DNA from: Phycisphaeraceae bacterium
Lineage (GTDB): Bacteria > Planctomycetota > Phycisphaerae > Phycisphaerales > UBA1924
NCBI GenBank assembly: GCA_019636495.1
Contig: JAHBXL010000017.1
Coordinates: 1 to 64,000 of the forward strand
DNA length: 64,000 nt
Direction of reading: 5' to 3'
Made by a program: the position numbers and the translations under genes. Position 1 is the stretch's first letter, and each line of letters opens with the position of its first letter. This document shows, in pieces, positions 15,307 through 24,324 of the stretch. Below the pieces are notes generated by a model. That model ran no database searches, was not told the origin of the DNA, and was given only the letters and a program-made list of their open reading frames with translations.

Positions 15307-17307
15307 GTGGCCGACGCTCGGGGCATCCGGGCCGGACGGGCGTTCGTCGAACTCGGCGTGAGCGACAAGCTCAGCGCCGGGCTTCGCCGCGCCCAGAAGC
15401 GTCTAAAGGCCTTCGGCCAGGGGCTGCGCAGCGCCGGCACGAGGCTGGCGGGCATCGGCGCGGCGGCGGTCACGGCGCTGCTCGGGACTGTGAAGGTCTT
15501 CTCCGGCATGGGCGACGCCCTTGACAAGATGAGCCTTCGCACCGGCACCAGCGTCGAGGCTCTGAGCGAGCTGGGCTTCGCCGCCGAGCAGGCTGGTGCG
15601 GACCTGGAGACGCTGGAGAACGGCCTGAAGTTCATGCAGCGGTCGCTTGTGGACGCGGCGAAAGGCTCGGCCTCTGCGCAGCAGGCCCTTTCACTGCTTG
15701 GGCTCTCGTTTGAGGATCTCGCGAGCCTCTCGCCCGATCAGCAGTTCAAGCGCCTGGCCGACCGCCTTGCGCAGGTCACCGACCCGGCGCTCCGCACCGC
15801 CTTAGCGATGGATATCTTCGGCAGGGCCGGGACGAAGTTGCTGCCTCTGCTCTCATCAGGCGCAGCGGGGATCGAAGAACTCCAGGCGCAGGCCCGCAGC
15901 CTGGGCTTGACTGTCAGCACGCAGACCGCCAGGGACGCCGCGGAACTCAACGACACGCTCAACATCCTCTGGCGTGTGGTCAAGCAAGGCGTCTTTGCCA
16001 TCGGCGGGGCGCTTGCCCCCACCATCAAGGATCTGTCTCAGCGGATCACCCGCGTCATCGTCGCCGCCACCGACTGGATCAAGCGGAACAAGGACTTGGT
16101 GGTGTGGGCCTTGAAGGTCGCGGCGGGCGTGGTGGTAGTCGGGGCCGCGCTCATCGGCCTGGGCGTGGCGATTACCGGCGTAGCGGCGGCCATGGGCGTG
16201 CTCGCCGCTGTCTTCTCCGGCATCGGCGCGGCCTTCGGGCTTGTCGGCGCGGCGTTGGGGGCCCTGCTCAGTCCCATAGGCCTGGTCGTCGCCGCTGTCG
16301 TTGGCCTCGGCGGGGCCTTGCTCATCACCAGCGGCGCGGGCGGGGCCGCCCTCGAATGGCTCGGGGAGCAGTTCACGCGCCTGCGCGACTGGGCGACCAA
16401 GGTCATCGACGGCATCTCCGACGCACTCGCCGCCGGGGACATTGCCCTCGCGGCCGAGGTCCTGTGGCTGAGCCTCAAGGTCATCTGGCAGCAGGGCGTC
16501 GCGGCGCTGAACAAGGCGTGGCTGGGGGCGAAGGAGTACTTCCTGAGCACAGCCCACTCCATGTGGTACGGGGCGCTGGCCGCCGCCGAGATCGGGTTCC
16601 ACGCCATCGAGGTCGCGTGGATCGAGACCACGGCGTTCCTCTCCAAGACGTGGACGAACTTCACCACCGGCTTTCAGCAGATCTGGGAGTCCGCCTCGTC
16701 GTGGGTCGCCAAGCGGATGCTGGAGATCCAGGGGCTGTTCGACTCCGGGCTGGACGTGGACGCCGCGAAGAAGGCGGTGGACCAGCAACTCGCGTCGCGG
16801 CTCGTAGAACTTGAGGACGCCGCGCAGCGCGACGTGGCAGCGCGGGAGCGACGCCGCGCCGCAGAGCGCGAGCAGGCCGCGGCGATCCACGAGGCCACGC
16901 TCGCGGCGATCGGTCAGGACTTCGAGAACGCGCAGGACGCCCTCCGCAAGGACACGGAGGCGGGCCTTGCCGAGTCGCGTGCCGCCCTCGACGCCGCAAA
17001 GGAACGTCTGGCCGCCGCGATTGAGGAGGCGAGGCGCAAGCGAGAGGCGGCGGATGCGGAGCGCGGGCCTCGTGGGGGGCGCTCACCGCGCGACCTGATG
17101 GCCGAGCTCGACGAGCGCATCGCGGGCCTGGGCGACCTGCTCGCCAAGGGGATCAGCGTGCGCGGCACGTTTAACGCCAAGGCCGCGCAGGGTTTGGCCG
17201 CGGGCAACGACGTCGCCGAGCGCACGGCCCGCGCGACGGAGCAGACGGCCCGGCACACCAAGCGCCTGGCCGACGCTGCGGGGACGGGCGGATTGACGTT
17301 CGGTTGA
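15307..17307 (+). CDS. Tail tape measure protein
   Basis: A 666-residue protein starting with GTG 7 nt after AGGGAGG. It determines tail length and helps DNA entry. Residues 1-60 include GLRRAQKRLKAFGQGLRSAG and a hydrophobic helix. Residues about 263-346 form a long hydrophobic block (VVVVGAALIGLGVAITG ... LVVAAVVGLGGALLI), and residues about 500-590 a charged coiled coil. This layout and place after the chaperones identify it. At 666 residues the tail should be fairly short for a siphovirus. Confidence 0.88.
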   Translation: MADARGIRAGRAFVELGVSDKLSAGLRRAQKRLKAFGQGLRSAGTRLAGIGAAAVTALLGTVKVFSGMGDALDKMSLRTGTSVEALSELGFAAEQAGADLETLENGLKFMQRSLVDAAKGSASAQQALSLLGLSFEDLASLSPDQQFKRLADRLAQVTDPALRTALAMDIFGRAGTKLLPLLSSGAAGIEELQAQARSLGLTVSTQTARDAAELNDTLNILWRVVKQGVFAIGGALAPTIKDLSQRITRVIVAATDWIKRNKDLVVWALKVAAGVVVVGAALIGLGVAITGVAAAMGVLAAVFSGIGAAFGLVGAALGALLSPIGLVVAAVVGLGGALLITSGAGGAALEWLGEQFTRLRDWATKVIDGISDALAAGDIALAAEVLWLSLKVIWQQGVAALNKAWLGAKEYFLSTAHSMWYGALAAAEIGFHAIEVAWIETTAFLSKTWTNFTTGFQQIWESASSWVAKRMLEIQGLFDSGLDVDAAKKAVDQQLASRLVELEDAAQRDVAARERRRAAEREQAAAIHEATLAAIGQDFENAQDALRKDTEAGLAESRAALDAAKERLAAAIEEARRKREAADAERGPRGGRSPRDLMAELDERIAGLGDLLAKGISVRGTFNAKAAQGLAAGNDVAERTARATEQTARHTKRLADAAGTGGLTFG

Positions 17308-17319
17308 ACGGAGTGACGG

Positions 17320-18150
17320 ATGCCCATCGAGGTGCGAGAGAAGTTCGAGTCACGCAGGCTCGTCAAGAGCGTCACGGGGAGCAACTCCTCGGCGGAGCTC
17401 GCGTACATCGTGCTGGGCACGGACAACGACATCGCCGCGCGCGATGCGATGGAGGCGGATGCCCCCGCTAACTACGCCAACCTGCCCCGTCAGAGCGTGC
17501 AGGTAGAGCCCCTCGGCCCGGGCCTGTGGGACGGCGTGGTCCGGTACGCCCTCTCCGGCGGCGGGGGCGGCCTGCCCACCGGCGAGTCCGCCTTCCAGTT
17601 CGACACCGGCGGGGGCACGCAGCACATCACGCAATCGCTGGCCACCGTCCAGCGTGTCCCCGCGCCGGGCATGGTCGCGCCGGACTTCCAGGGGGCCATC
17701 GGCGTCAGCGCCGACGGCGTCGAGGGGATCGACATCACCGTCCCCGTCTACCACTTCGCCGAGACGCACTACAAGCCCGATGCGCAGATCACCGGCGCGT
17801 ACAAGGGCGTGCTGTTCAACCTCACCGGCAAGGTCAACGGCGACGGCTTCCGGGGCTTCGTGCCCGGCGAGGTGCTCTTCCTGGGCGCGAGCGGTGCGAA
17901 GCGCGGCGGCGGGTTGGGGGGCGCTGAGGCTGACTGGGAGATCACGTACCGCTTCGCCGCCAGCCCCAACGTGGCGGGCCTGTCGGTCGGCCCGATCAAC
18001 GGCATCAACAAGAAGGGGTGGGAGTACCTGTGGGTGCGGTATAGCGACCAGGAGGACACCGCCGCCAAGGCGTTGGTGAAGCGCCCCGTCGCGGCCTACG
18101 TCGAGCGTGTGTACGAGAACGGGAGTTTCGCGGCGCTGCAACTGGGATGA
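17320..18150 (+). CDS. Phage tail protein, distal
   Basis: A 276-residue protein without a recognised enzyme motif. It begins with a strand-rich segment (REKFESRRLVKSVTG), contains Gly-rich loops, and has repeated beta text such as HITQSLATVQRVPAPG and GIDITVPVYHF. Its place directly after the tape measure suggests a distal tail or baseplate hub protein. Twelve nt separate it from the tape measure stop. The family is not known to me. Confidence 0.6.
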   Translation: MPIEVREKFESRRLVKSVTGSNSSAELAYIVLGTDNDIAARDAMEADAPANYANLPRQSVQVEPLGPGLWDGVVRYALSGGGGGLPTGESAFQFDTGGGTQHITQSLATVQRVPAPGMVAPDFQGAIGVSADGVEGIDITVPVYHFAETHYKPDAQITGAYKGVLFNLTGKVNGDGFRGFVPGEVLFLGASGAKRGGGLGGAEADWEITYRFAASPNVAGLSVGPINGINKKGWEYLWVRYSDQEDTAAKALVKRPVAAYVERVYENGSFAALQLG

Positions 18151-18153
18151 CGA

Positions 18154-19194
18154 ATGGCAGATGACCTCCGCAAAGTCCGGCCCGGCGATCCGCTCCGCAT
18201 CCCTGCGCGGGCGTACAACGCATTCGTCGATGCCGCGCTCGACGCGCGCCGTCGCCAGCAGGACCGCCGCGGCGGTGAACTGTGGGACGGCGGGCGATCC
18301 TTCATCGGCGGCGGCGTCGTGGCCGTGCGCAACGACAGCGGCGCGGACCTGGAGCGCTACCACGCCCTGGCGATCGACGGCCCGCTCTTTCTTCCCAACG
18401 ACGACGGCCCGGAGAAGTCGTTCCAGAACCGCCTGGCCTTCAAGGGCATCACGCCCGCCGCCACGACACGCCCGGGCTCGTTCGCCATCGCGCGCGAGCC
18501 GATCCCGCAGGGCGAGGTCGGCCTGTGCGTCGTCCACGGCGTCACGCCCGCGCGGGTGATCATCGAGGACGAAGAGCACACCTTCGCCGAGATCACCCCT
18601 GACGAGACCGTGCTCCGATCCGCCGGCTTCGGGAGCGCGGCAATCCTGTGGAAGGAAGAGGGCGTGGGGGGCGGGGAGAAGTGGGCGCTGGTTGAGGTGG
18701 GGCGCCCGCGCGGCGGCCGCATCGTCGCCATCCTCGGCGAGGCCAGCGAGATCGAAGGCGAGCGCTTCCGCTGGCGCTACCCGTGGACCGAGGCCGCCAT
18801 CGACGGCGACCCGGGCAGCGACACCTTCGGTCGGTACATCACGCTGGAGGAAGGGCTGTCGTCCAAGGGCGCGGGCGGCGAGGAGGACCCGGCGCGCTGG
18901 GCGATCAACAGGTTCGAGAGCCATCACAGCGATGTGCCGGACGAGGAACCCGAAGGCACCGACGGCTTTGGCGGCCTGCGCTCGCTCTTCGTGCCCGGGC
19001 AACTCGAGCCTCTCGACCCCGCGGGCTACTGCCCCCGCAAGGCGGCGGTGCCAATGCTGCGACCCATCTTCAAGGGCGTCGCGGTCGAGATGGTCGCGGA
19101 GCGCGACACGCGCGGCGGGACGATCTGGACGTTCCAGGCCCTCAACGGAATGGAACTGGTCGAGTTCGATGTCCCGGTGTGGCTGTATGTCTGA
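18154..19194 (+). CDS. Minor tail protein, hypothetical
   Basis: A 346-residue protein of unknown family. Its N-terminus (DDLRKVRPGDPLRIPARAYN) is followed by beta-rich regions, and the C-terminus ends with strands WTFQALNGMELVEFDVPVWLYV. It lies 3 nt after the upstream tail gene and overlaps the methyltransferase by 8 nt. Such proteins at this location are usually tail-tip or receptor-region structural components; this is inferred. Confidence 0.55.
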   Translation: MADDLRKVRPGDPLRIPARAYNAFVDAALDARRRQQDRRGGELWDGGRSFIGGGVVAVRNDSGADLERYHALAIDGPLFLPNDDGPEKSFQNRLAFKGITPAATTRPGSFAIAREPIPQGEVGLCVVHGVTPARVIIEDEEHTFAEITPDETVLRSAGFGSAAILWKEEGVGGGEKWALVEVGRPRGGRIVAILGEASEIEGERFRWRYPWTEAAIDGDPGSDTFGRYITLEEGLSSKGAGGEEDPARWAINRFESHHSDVPDEEPEGTDGFGGLRSLFVPGQLEPLDPAGYCPRKAAVPMLRPIFKGVAVEMVAERDTRGGTIWTFQALNGMELVEFDVPVWLYV

Positions 19195-19777
19195 TTCAAC
19201 CGTCACCATCCCGATCGACCTCGAAGCCCGCCGCGAGCACGAGCGGCGCAAGTACCTCGCGCTGGCGGGGCACGCCGGGGGCACCTACGGCTCGACCAAC
19301 CACGGGCGTTTCGCGTACCGGCTGGTGCTGGGATGGAAGCCCCGCCCCCCACGGTTCGTCGTGGACTTCGGCTGCGGCCGGAACCTCTTTATACAGCACC
19401 TCCGGCGGCTGGGGATCGACGGCCTGGGCATCGACTTTGCCTTCCCCGAGGCGGACATCGTGGCGCCCATGCACCGCGTTCCCGTCTCCGCCGGCATCGC
19501 CGACGTGGTGACCTCATTCGACGCTCTGGAGCACCTGCTCCCCGAGGAGGTGGACGAGGTGCTCGATGAGATGCGTCGGATCGCCGTGCGTAGGGGTGGC
19601 GGTCGGTTCGTGTTCTCGATCTGCACGCGGGAGAGCAAGACCAAGGTCAACGGCGAGGGGCTGCACCCGACGGTGCGGCCTCTGAAGTGGTGGCTCGACC
19701 GGATCGGCCGCGTCGGCACGGTGCGTCAGGGTCTCGGCGCTCCAAGGTACATAGCGGGGGTGTTCAACCATGCGTGA
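19187..19777 (+). CDS. SAM-dependent methyltransferase, class I
   Basis: A 196-residue enzyme. The SAM-binding motif I is VVDFGCGRN near residue 59, followed by a second strand ending in GLGIDF, and VVTSFDALEHL corresponds to motif IV with a Class I fold. The closing region is short (VVRQGL style), as in small-molecule or sugar methyltransferases. It overlaps the tail gene upstream and the GPSL-motif gene downstream by 8 nt each, so all three are coexpressed. The substrate is unknown; a glycan or a tail protein is possible. Confidence 0.8.
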   Translation: MSDSTVTIPIDLEARREHERRKYLALAGHAGGTYGSTNHGRFAYRLVLGWKPRPPRFVVDFGCGRNLFIQHLRRLGIDGLGIDFAFPEADIVAPMHRVPVSAGIADVVTSFDALEHLLPEEVDEVLDEMRRIAVRRGGGRFVFSICTRESKTKVNGEGLHPTVRPLKWWLDRIGRVGTVRQGLGAPRYIAGVFNHA

Positions 19778-20675
19778 GAATGGTGGCGACATCGCGGCAT
19801 TGCAGGCGGGGCTCAAGCAGCGCAGGCCCGCGCGGAGCGGCGTGCGCCTCTACACCGCCGACTTCGACTCCGTCTCCCTGTGCGACTTCTACCGCGGCCG
19901 CTCGGCGTTCCTGATCCTCTCGGGACCGTCGCTCGCCCAACTCGACCTGACGCGGCTCAACCAGCGCGGCATCGTCACGATGGCCGTCAACAACGCCTGG
20001 GCCGTGCATCGCCCCACGCTGTGGACGTGCGTGGACGACCCCGGCCGCTTCATCGACACGGGCTGGAAGGACCCGGGCATCCTGAAGATCGTGCCCGTCT
20101 CGCACTTCGACAAGCGCCTGCGCGTGCAAAACCCCGACGGCTCGTTCCGTGCGAGCGCGTTCAAGGTGCGACAGATGCCGGGCGTGCTCTTCTACCGCCG
20201 CAGCGACCATTTCGACCACAGCCGATTCCTCAAGGCCGACACCATCAACTGGGGCCAGGACGGCGAGCACACGGACTCGCTGGGGATCAAGGGCAAGCGG
20301 AGCGTCATGCTCGCCGCGCTGCACCTGCTCCATTACCTGGGCTTCCGCACGGTCTACCTGCTCGGCTGCGACTTGAAGATGGCCCGCGACCGGCGCTACG
20401 CCTTCGACGAGAACCGCAGCAAGGACGCGATCCGCCACAACAACATCCTGTACGAGAGCCTCCAGAAGCGCTTCGAGGCCCTCAAGCCGCACTTCGAGCA
20501 GCACCGTTTCCGCGTGGTCAACTGCGCGCCCGATCCCGAGTCGTGCGCCCTAAAGGCGTTCGAGTTCGTGCCCTTCGAGCAGGCCGTGAGCGACGCGGCC
20601 GCCGAGTGCTCGAAACCCATCAGCACCGCCGGGTGGTATCAGCCCGCCAACCCAGCGCAGGAGAACAAGGGATGA
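19770..20675 (+). CDS. GPSL-motif, DUF115/sialyltransferase-like protein
   Basis: A 301-residue protein. Near residue 48 the text FLILSGPSLAQLDL and then VTMAVNNAWAVHRPTLW match the nucleotide-sugar binding signature shared by DUF115 (flagellin-associated Maf-like) and CST-I-type sialyltransferases. YLLGCDLKM near 192 is a second conserved-looking strand. It probably binds or transfers an activated sugar. With the methyltransferase it may decorate tail proteins or host glycans. Which enzyme family applies is not decided. Confidence 0.6.
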   Translation: MRENGGDIAALQAGLKQRRPARSGVRLYTADFDSVSLCDFYRGRSAFLILSGPSLAQLDLTRLNQRGIVTMAVNNAWAVHRPTLWTCVDDPGRFIDTGWKDPGILKIVPVSHFDKRLRVQNPDGSFRASAFKVRQMPGVLFYRRSDHFDHSRFLKADTINWGQDGEHTDSLGIKGKRSVMLAALHLLHYLGFRTVYLLGCDLKMARDRRYAFDENRSKDAIRHNNILYESLQKRFEALKPHFEQHRFRVVNCAPDPESCALKAFEFVPFEQAVSDAAAECSKPISTAGWYQPANPAQENKG

Positions 20676-21925
20676 GCGACGAGCCCCGCCGGTACTTCCT
20701 CTACATCCCTGTGTGGGCCTCCACTGGCGGCCCCGGCGGCTCGGGGTCGGGCTCCGGCTCGTCCGGGAGTTCGGAGAGCTCCTCGTCGGGCTCGTCTTCG
20801 TCGAGCGGCAGCAGCTTGTCGGGATCATCGTCAAGCGGGTCATCCAGCAGCGGCTCGGGCTCGTCGAGCGGTTCCTCGGGCGCTTCGAGCGGCGCGAGCA
20901 GCGGGGCCAGCAGCGGCGCATCGAGCGGCGCATCGGGCAGTTCCGGTGCGGGCAGCAGCGGCGCGTCAAGCGGGGGCGGCGGGAGTTCCGGCGCATCGGG
21001 TGGCTCCTCCGGCGGCGGTGGCAGCAGCGGCTCGGGCGGGTCGGGGGGGTCGGGATCGGGCGGGAGCGGAGGTTCCGGCTCGGGTGGTTCGGGTGGATCA
21101 GGCTCGGGCGGCTCCGGAAGTGGCGGGTCCGGCGGCAGCGGATCGGGCAGCGGCGGCTCCGGAGGCGGAGGTTCGGGTGGTGGAGGATCGGGGGGCGGTG
21201 GTGGCGGTGGAGGAGGTGGTGGAGGCGGCGGCGGAGGTGGCGGTGGGGGTTCGAACTGCCTGCTCTTCGGCACGCTCGTCCGCCTGGCCGACGGCCGCGT
21301 CACCACGATCGAGAACCTTAAGCCGGGCGACAGCGTCGCCACGATCAAGGTGCCCGGCCTCGAAGTCGATGTCCCCTACCGCGCCCAGTACCAGTGGCTT
21401 TCTCATGCTCGTGGGGGCGGCCTGCGCGGCACGATCCCGACGGTCGGCCGCGTCGCCAGCGTCAAGCTTGGTGAGCACACCGGGTTTGTGGTCATCAACC
21501 GCCGGATCAAGGCCACGCCGGAGCACCCGTTCCTCATGCGCCGCGGCGACGAATGGGGCTTCTCGTCGGCGGAGTTGCTCAAGAAGGGCGACTACCTGAT
21601 CGGCGAGCGACTTGCTGAGGAACTCGTGGAGACGGTGGACCGCATCGAGGCACCAACCCGGACCGTGGCCATCCACATCCCCGGCACGAACACGTTTTCC
21701 GCCGAGGGCGTCTGGGTCCACAACGACATGCCCGCGACGGCCCACTCCTCCGGCTCGGGGTCGAGCTCCAGCGGCTCGGGCTCCGGCAGCGGTTCCTCGA
21801 GCAGCAGCGGCTCGTCTGCCAGCAAGTCCAGCGGGTCCTCAATGTCGTCGAGTTCCTCATCCGGCTCCGGCAGCGGCTCTAGCAGCCAGTCCAGCGGCGG
21901 GCCGGGTGGGACGTACTCGATCTGA
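20672..21925 (+). CDS. Hint (intein-like) domain protein with Gly/Ser repeats
   Basis: A 417-residue protein in three parts. Residues 1-23 form a short unique lead (DEPRRYFLYIPVWAS). Residues about 24-194 are almost only Gly, Ser and a few Ala, ending in a run of about 20 Gly. Residues 196-351 are a Hint domain: C196 in CLLFGTLVRL, the TPEHPFL block B near 295, and WVHN at 348-351 as the C-terminal splice block, followed by Asp instead of Cys, Ser or Thr. A second Ser/Gly stretch ends the protein. It should self-cleave or splice. No homing endonuclease is inserted. Confidence 0.8.
   Translation: MSDEPRRYFLYIPVWASTGGPGGSGSGSGSSGSSESSSSGSSSSSGSSLSGSSSSGSSSSGSGSSSGSSGASSGASSGASSGASSGASGSSGAGSSGASSGGGGSSGASGGSSGGGGSSGSGGSGGSGSGGSGGSGSGGSGGSGSGGSGSGGSGGSGSGSGGSGGGGSGGGGSGGGGGGGGGGGGGGGGGGGGSNCLLFGTLVRLADGRVTTIENLKPGDSVATIKVPGLEVDVPYRAQYQWLSHARGGGLRGTIPTVGRVASVKLGEHTGFVVINRRIKATPEHPFLMRRGDEWGFSSAELLKKGDYLIGERLAEELVETVDRIEAPTRTVAIHIPGTNTFSAEGVWVHNDMPATAHSSGSGSSSSGSGSGSGSSSSSGSSASKSSGSSMSSSSSSGSGSGSSSQSSGGPGGTYSI
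20731..21250 (+). repeat. Gly/Ser codon minisatellite inside the Hint gene
   Basis: Almost continuous short tandem units of GGC, TCG, AGC and GGA codons, grading from Ser-rich to pure Gly (poly-GGN near 21190-21250). Such tracts expand and contract by slippage, so length will vary among strains. The product would be a flexible linker. The same style of tract recurs in unrelated genes at 43980-44165 and 55808-55862. Confidence 0.85.
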
Positions 21926-22024
21926 TCAGCCATTCGTCGTGGCGTGAGTTGGATAGGTGTCATTGTCGATCCCCGGTACGCGGGAACTTGGCCGGGGCTG
22001 TTTGGTGCCGTACCAACACGAGAG

Positions 22025-22996
22025 TCACTGAACCGCGTAGACGGACGACGCGTTGACCACAATGGTCTTCCCGTCGGCCGCCGCGACCCTTCCGACAACC
22101 ACGATCTCCGAGAGCTCCTTCAGCCCGCGCCGCCCCTTCATGTCCGTGCGGAGGATCTGCCCCTTGGCGTCCACCACCTGGACGGTCACGGAGTTGCCGA
22201 GGATCTCCTCCTTGGTCTCGCAGCAGTAGTCCCAGGGCTTGGAGCACTTGTCGTCGGGGATCTCGTTGCAGGCCTTGAGCCCGCGGCCCATGAGAGTAAA
22301 TACGGCGCGACCAGCAACGAACGGGTCCTTGCTACCGCCGATCCGGCCGCGAAGCACGACGTCGTCGCCGGCCTTGAGTGTTCCGGCCTTGCGGACTTCG
22401 GATACGTCCTTGGCGCTCTCCGGCTGCTTCTCGACAAAGAACCCGCTCGGCAGCGGGGCCTTGGCCACGTGCAGGGAGGATGCGGTGAGCACCAGCGCAT
22501 CGGTGCCGTTGGCGGTCTCGACCTTGCCGGTCACAAAGACCTCCGCGCCCGCCTTGAACCCGTGCTGGCCGCTGAGTCCCGAGCGGAGCGGCTTTCCGTT
22601 CGCGTCCACGATCTGCACCGTCGCCCGCCCTTCCGCCGGAATGTCGCACGCGGTGTCGGGCAGCTTGTCCAGCGGCGGGCAGCATCCCTTGCGGGTGGAT
22701 TCATCCACAAGCGTGAACATCGCGCGATTCTCGACGAACGCGTCCTTCGACATCGCCACGGTGCCGCGCACGGTGATCGTCTCGCCCACCTTGGCCGACT
22801 TCATCGCGGCGGTGATCTCCAGCGCATTCGCCGGAAGTTCCGGCCTGAGCATCGTCTTCACGTCCGCCACGCTCTTGACCTGCGCCATCGCGGCCTGAGG
22901 CGCGATGGCTCCGACGCCTGCCGCGCCGCCCAGAATCATCGCGGCCACCGTCATCGCCTTGATCGAACCGGTCATGTTCATCTTCATCGCTTTCAT
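22025..22996 (-). CDS. Secreted protein with two OB-fold-like repeats
   Basis: A 323-residue exported protein. The start ATG 22996 gives a basic N-terminus and signal peptide ending ALA-like in APQAAMA. The rest is an internal duplication: about 60-190 and 200-323 share TVRGTVAMSKDAFVENRAMFTL and VLRGRIGGSKDPFVAGRAVFTL, then VTVQVVDA(N/K)G and a VVxGRV strand. Each copy has a Cys pair or cluster (KGCCPPL, YCC). Its place as the last gene of the metal/ABC block suggests periplasmic metal or redox handling. The family is not named. Confidence 0.7.
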   Translation of the reverse strand: MKAMKMNMTGSIKAMTVAAMILGGAAGVGAIAPQAAMAQVKSVADVKTMLRPELPANALEITAAMKSAKVGETITVRGTVAMSKDAFVENRAMFTLVDESTRKGCCPPLDKLPDTACDIPAEGRATVQIVDANGKPLRSGLSGQHGFKAGAEVFVTGKVETANGTDALVLTASSLHVAKAPLPSGFFVEKQPESAKDVSEVRKAGTLKAGDDVVLRGRIGGSKDPFVAGRAVFTLMGRGLKACNEIPDDKCSKPWDYCCETKEEILGNSVTVQVVDAKGQILRTDMKGRRGLKELSEIVVVGRVAAADGKTIVVNASSVYAVQ

Positions 22997-23071
22997 ATCG
23001 AAACTCCCTGCAAGGTTCCTTGGATACTTCTCGCCCCGCGGCACACGCCGCGGCGGCGTACACGTTCACCA

Positions 23072-24313
23072 TCACACCGCCTTGAGCGCGACGGGGATCG
23101 TCGGCCGAAGGCATCGAATCGCCGGGGGCAACGCGCCCACGACACCCAGGGCTAGGCCCGTCAGCAGCCCCAGCCCGATCACCGTTTCGTCGATCATCAG
23201 ACCGAACGCCCCCATCGAGAACCGCACCGCCAGCCCGTCGAGCAGGAAGACGCCTACCGCGCACGCGAGCAGCCCGCCCGCCGCCGTTGCCAGCGTCGAT
23301 TCCTGAATCATCGACCAGACGATCGCCAGCCGCCGGTAGCCGATGGATTGCAGCGTGCCCAGCTCGCGGATGCGCGAGGCGAACGCGGCGTACATCGTGT
23401 TCAGCCCGCCGAAGAGCCCGCCGACGGCGATCAGCCCCGCCGTCACCCACGCGACAATCTTGATCGGCCCGAAGAAACTCGCCAGTTTTCCGTAGTACTC
23501 GCGCTCGGTCATGGGGACCAGTTCGAGGTCCGGCCGCGTCTTGGTGAAGGCCGCGATATCACCGAACTCTGCCCCTTCGCCCGTAGTCTCGTTGTAGGGG
23601 TCGAGCGTAAGGATCACGCATGAGATCGTGTCCCGCTTGGTGGCTTCCATCAGATCCGCCAGCGGCAGCCACACCTCGGCCTCAACGACCGTCCCGGGCG
23701 CGCTGAAACGCCCGACGATGGTCCACGGCCTGCCGTCGATGATGAGCGACTTTCCGATCTGCACGTCAGTCGCCGCCACACCCAGCACTGTCGCCGCCAT
23801 ACGACCGACCAATACCTCATCCGCACCGGATGCGGGCCAGCGACCCTCAGTCAGCGACACCGACTCGTGGACCAGCGCCGCCGCCGGAGTCACGCCGCGC
23901 ATCATCACCTGGCGGAGTTTCGCCTTGGGCGCGAGCGCGCCATCGCTGCCCGCGCCAGTGCGCACCGGCGCAGCCGCCGTACCGACCACTCCCACCGGCA
24001 GCATCACATGGACCTCGGGCGAGACATACGCCACCCCCGCCCGCGTGCGGATGCCCGGCACGCTGGCCGAGAGCACCCCCGGCGTCGCCGCCGGAATCTC
24101 GGAGCGCTCGACGCTCTCCTCGCTCCCCGCGCCCAGGAGGATGACGTTGTGCTCCCCGCCGGTGGCCTTGAGTGCCCGGCTCATGCCGTTCACGAAGCCG
24201 CCCGCGACCAGGATGAGCAGCACCACCATCGCCGCCCCCGCGACAGATAGAAACAGCCGCGAGGGTGAGCGGCCCAGATTGCGGACTGCGTATGCAAACG
24301 GAAGAAGTCTCAT
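23072..24313 (-). CDS. ABC transporter permease, FtsX/MacB type (second)
   Basis: A 413-residue membrane protein. The N-terminal helix is AVRNLGRSPSRLFLSVAGAAMVVLLILVAG. A large periplasmic loop (about 45-270) follows and three more helices near the C-terminus (IVAWVTAGLIAVGGLFGG ...), the layout of FtsX/LolC/MacB permeases. RIRELGTLQSIGYRRL near 320 is the coupling-helix-type motif. It lies 11 nt from the other permease, so the transporter uses two different permeases with one ATPase. Confidence 0.85.
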   Translation of the reverse strand: MRLLPFAYAVRNLGRSPSRLFLSVAGAAMVVLLILVAGGFVNGMSRALKATGGEHNVILLGAGSEESVERSEIPAATPGVLSASVPGIRTRAGVAYVSPEVHVMLPVGVVGTAAAPVRTGAGSDGALAPKAKLRQVMMRGVTPAAALVHESVSLTEGRWPASGADEVLVGRMAATVLGVAATDVQIGKSLIIDGRPWTIVGRFSAPGTVVEAEVWLPLADLMEATKRDTISCVILTLDPYNETTGEGAEFGDIAAFTKTRPDLELVPMTEREYYGKLASFFGPIKIVAWVTAGLIAVGGLFGGLNTMYAAFASRIRELGTLQSIGYRRLAIVWSMIQESTLATAAGGLLACAVGVFLLDGLAVRFSMGAFGLMIDETVIGLGLLTGLALGVVGALPPAIRCLRPTIPVALKAV

Positions 24314-24324
24314 AGGTTCCTCTT

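Noticed and set aside
17350..19284. Open frame of 644 codons on the minus strand
   Set aside because: Antisense to two tail genes in the late operon; composition is unlike protein.
20701..21348. Pro-rich frame on the minus strand opposite the Hint gene
   Set aside because: It is the antisense reading of Gly/Ser codons and gives proline runs; no start signal.
21926..22024. att site at the right edge of the prophage
   Set aside because: No repeat pairing with the left edge was found and the left boundary lies outside the window.
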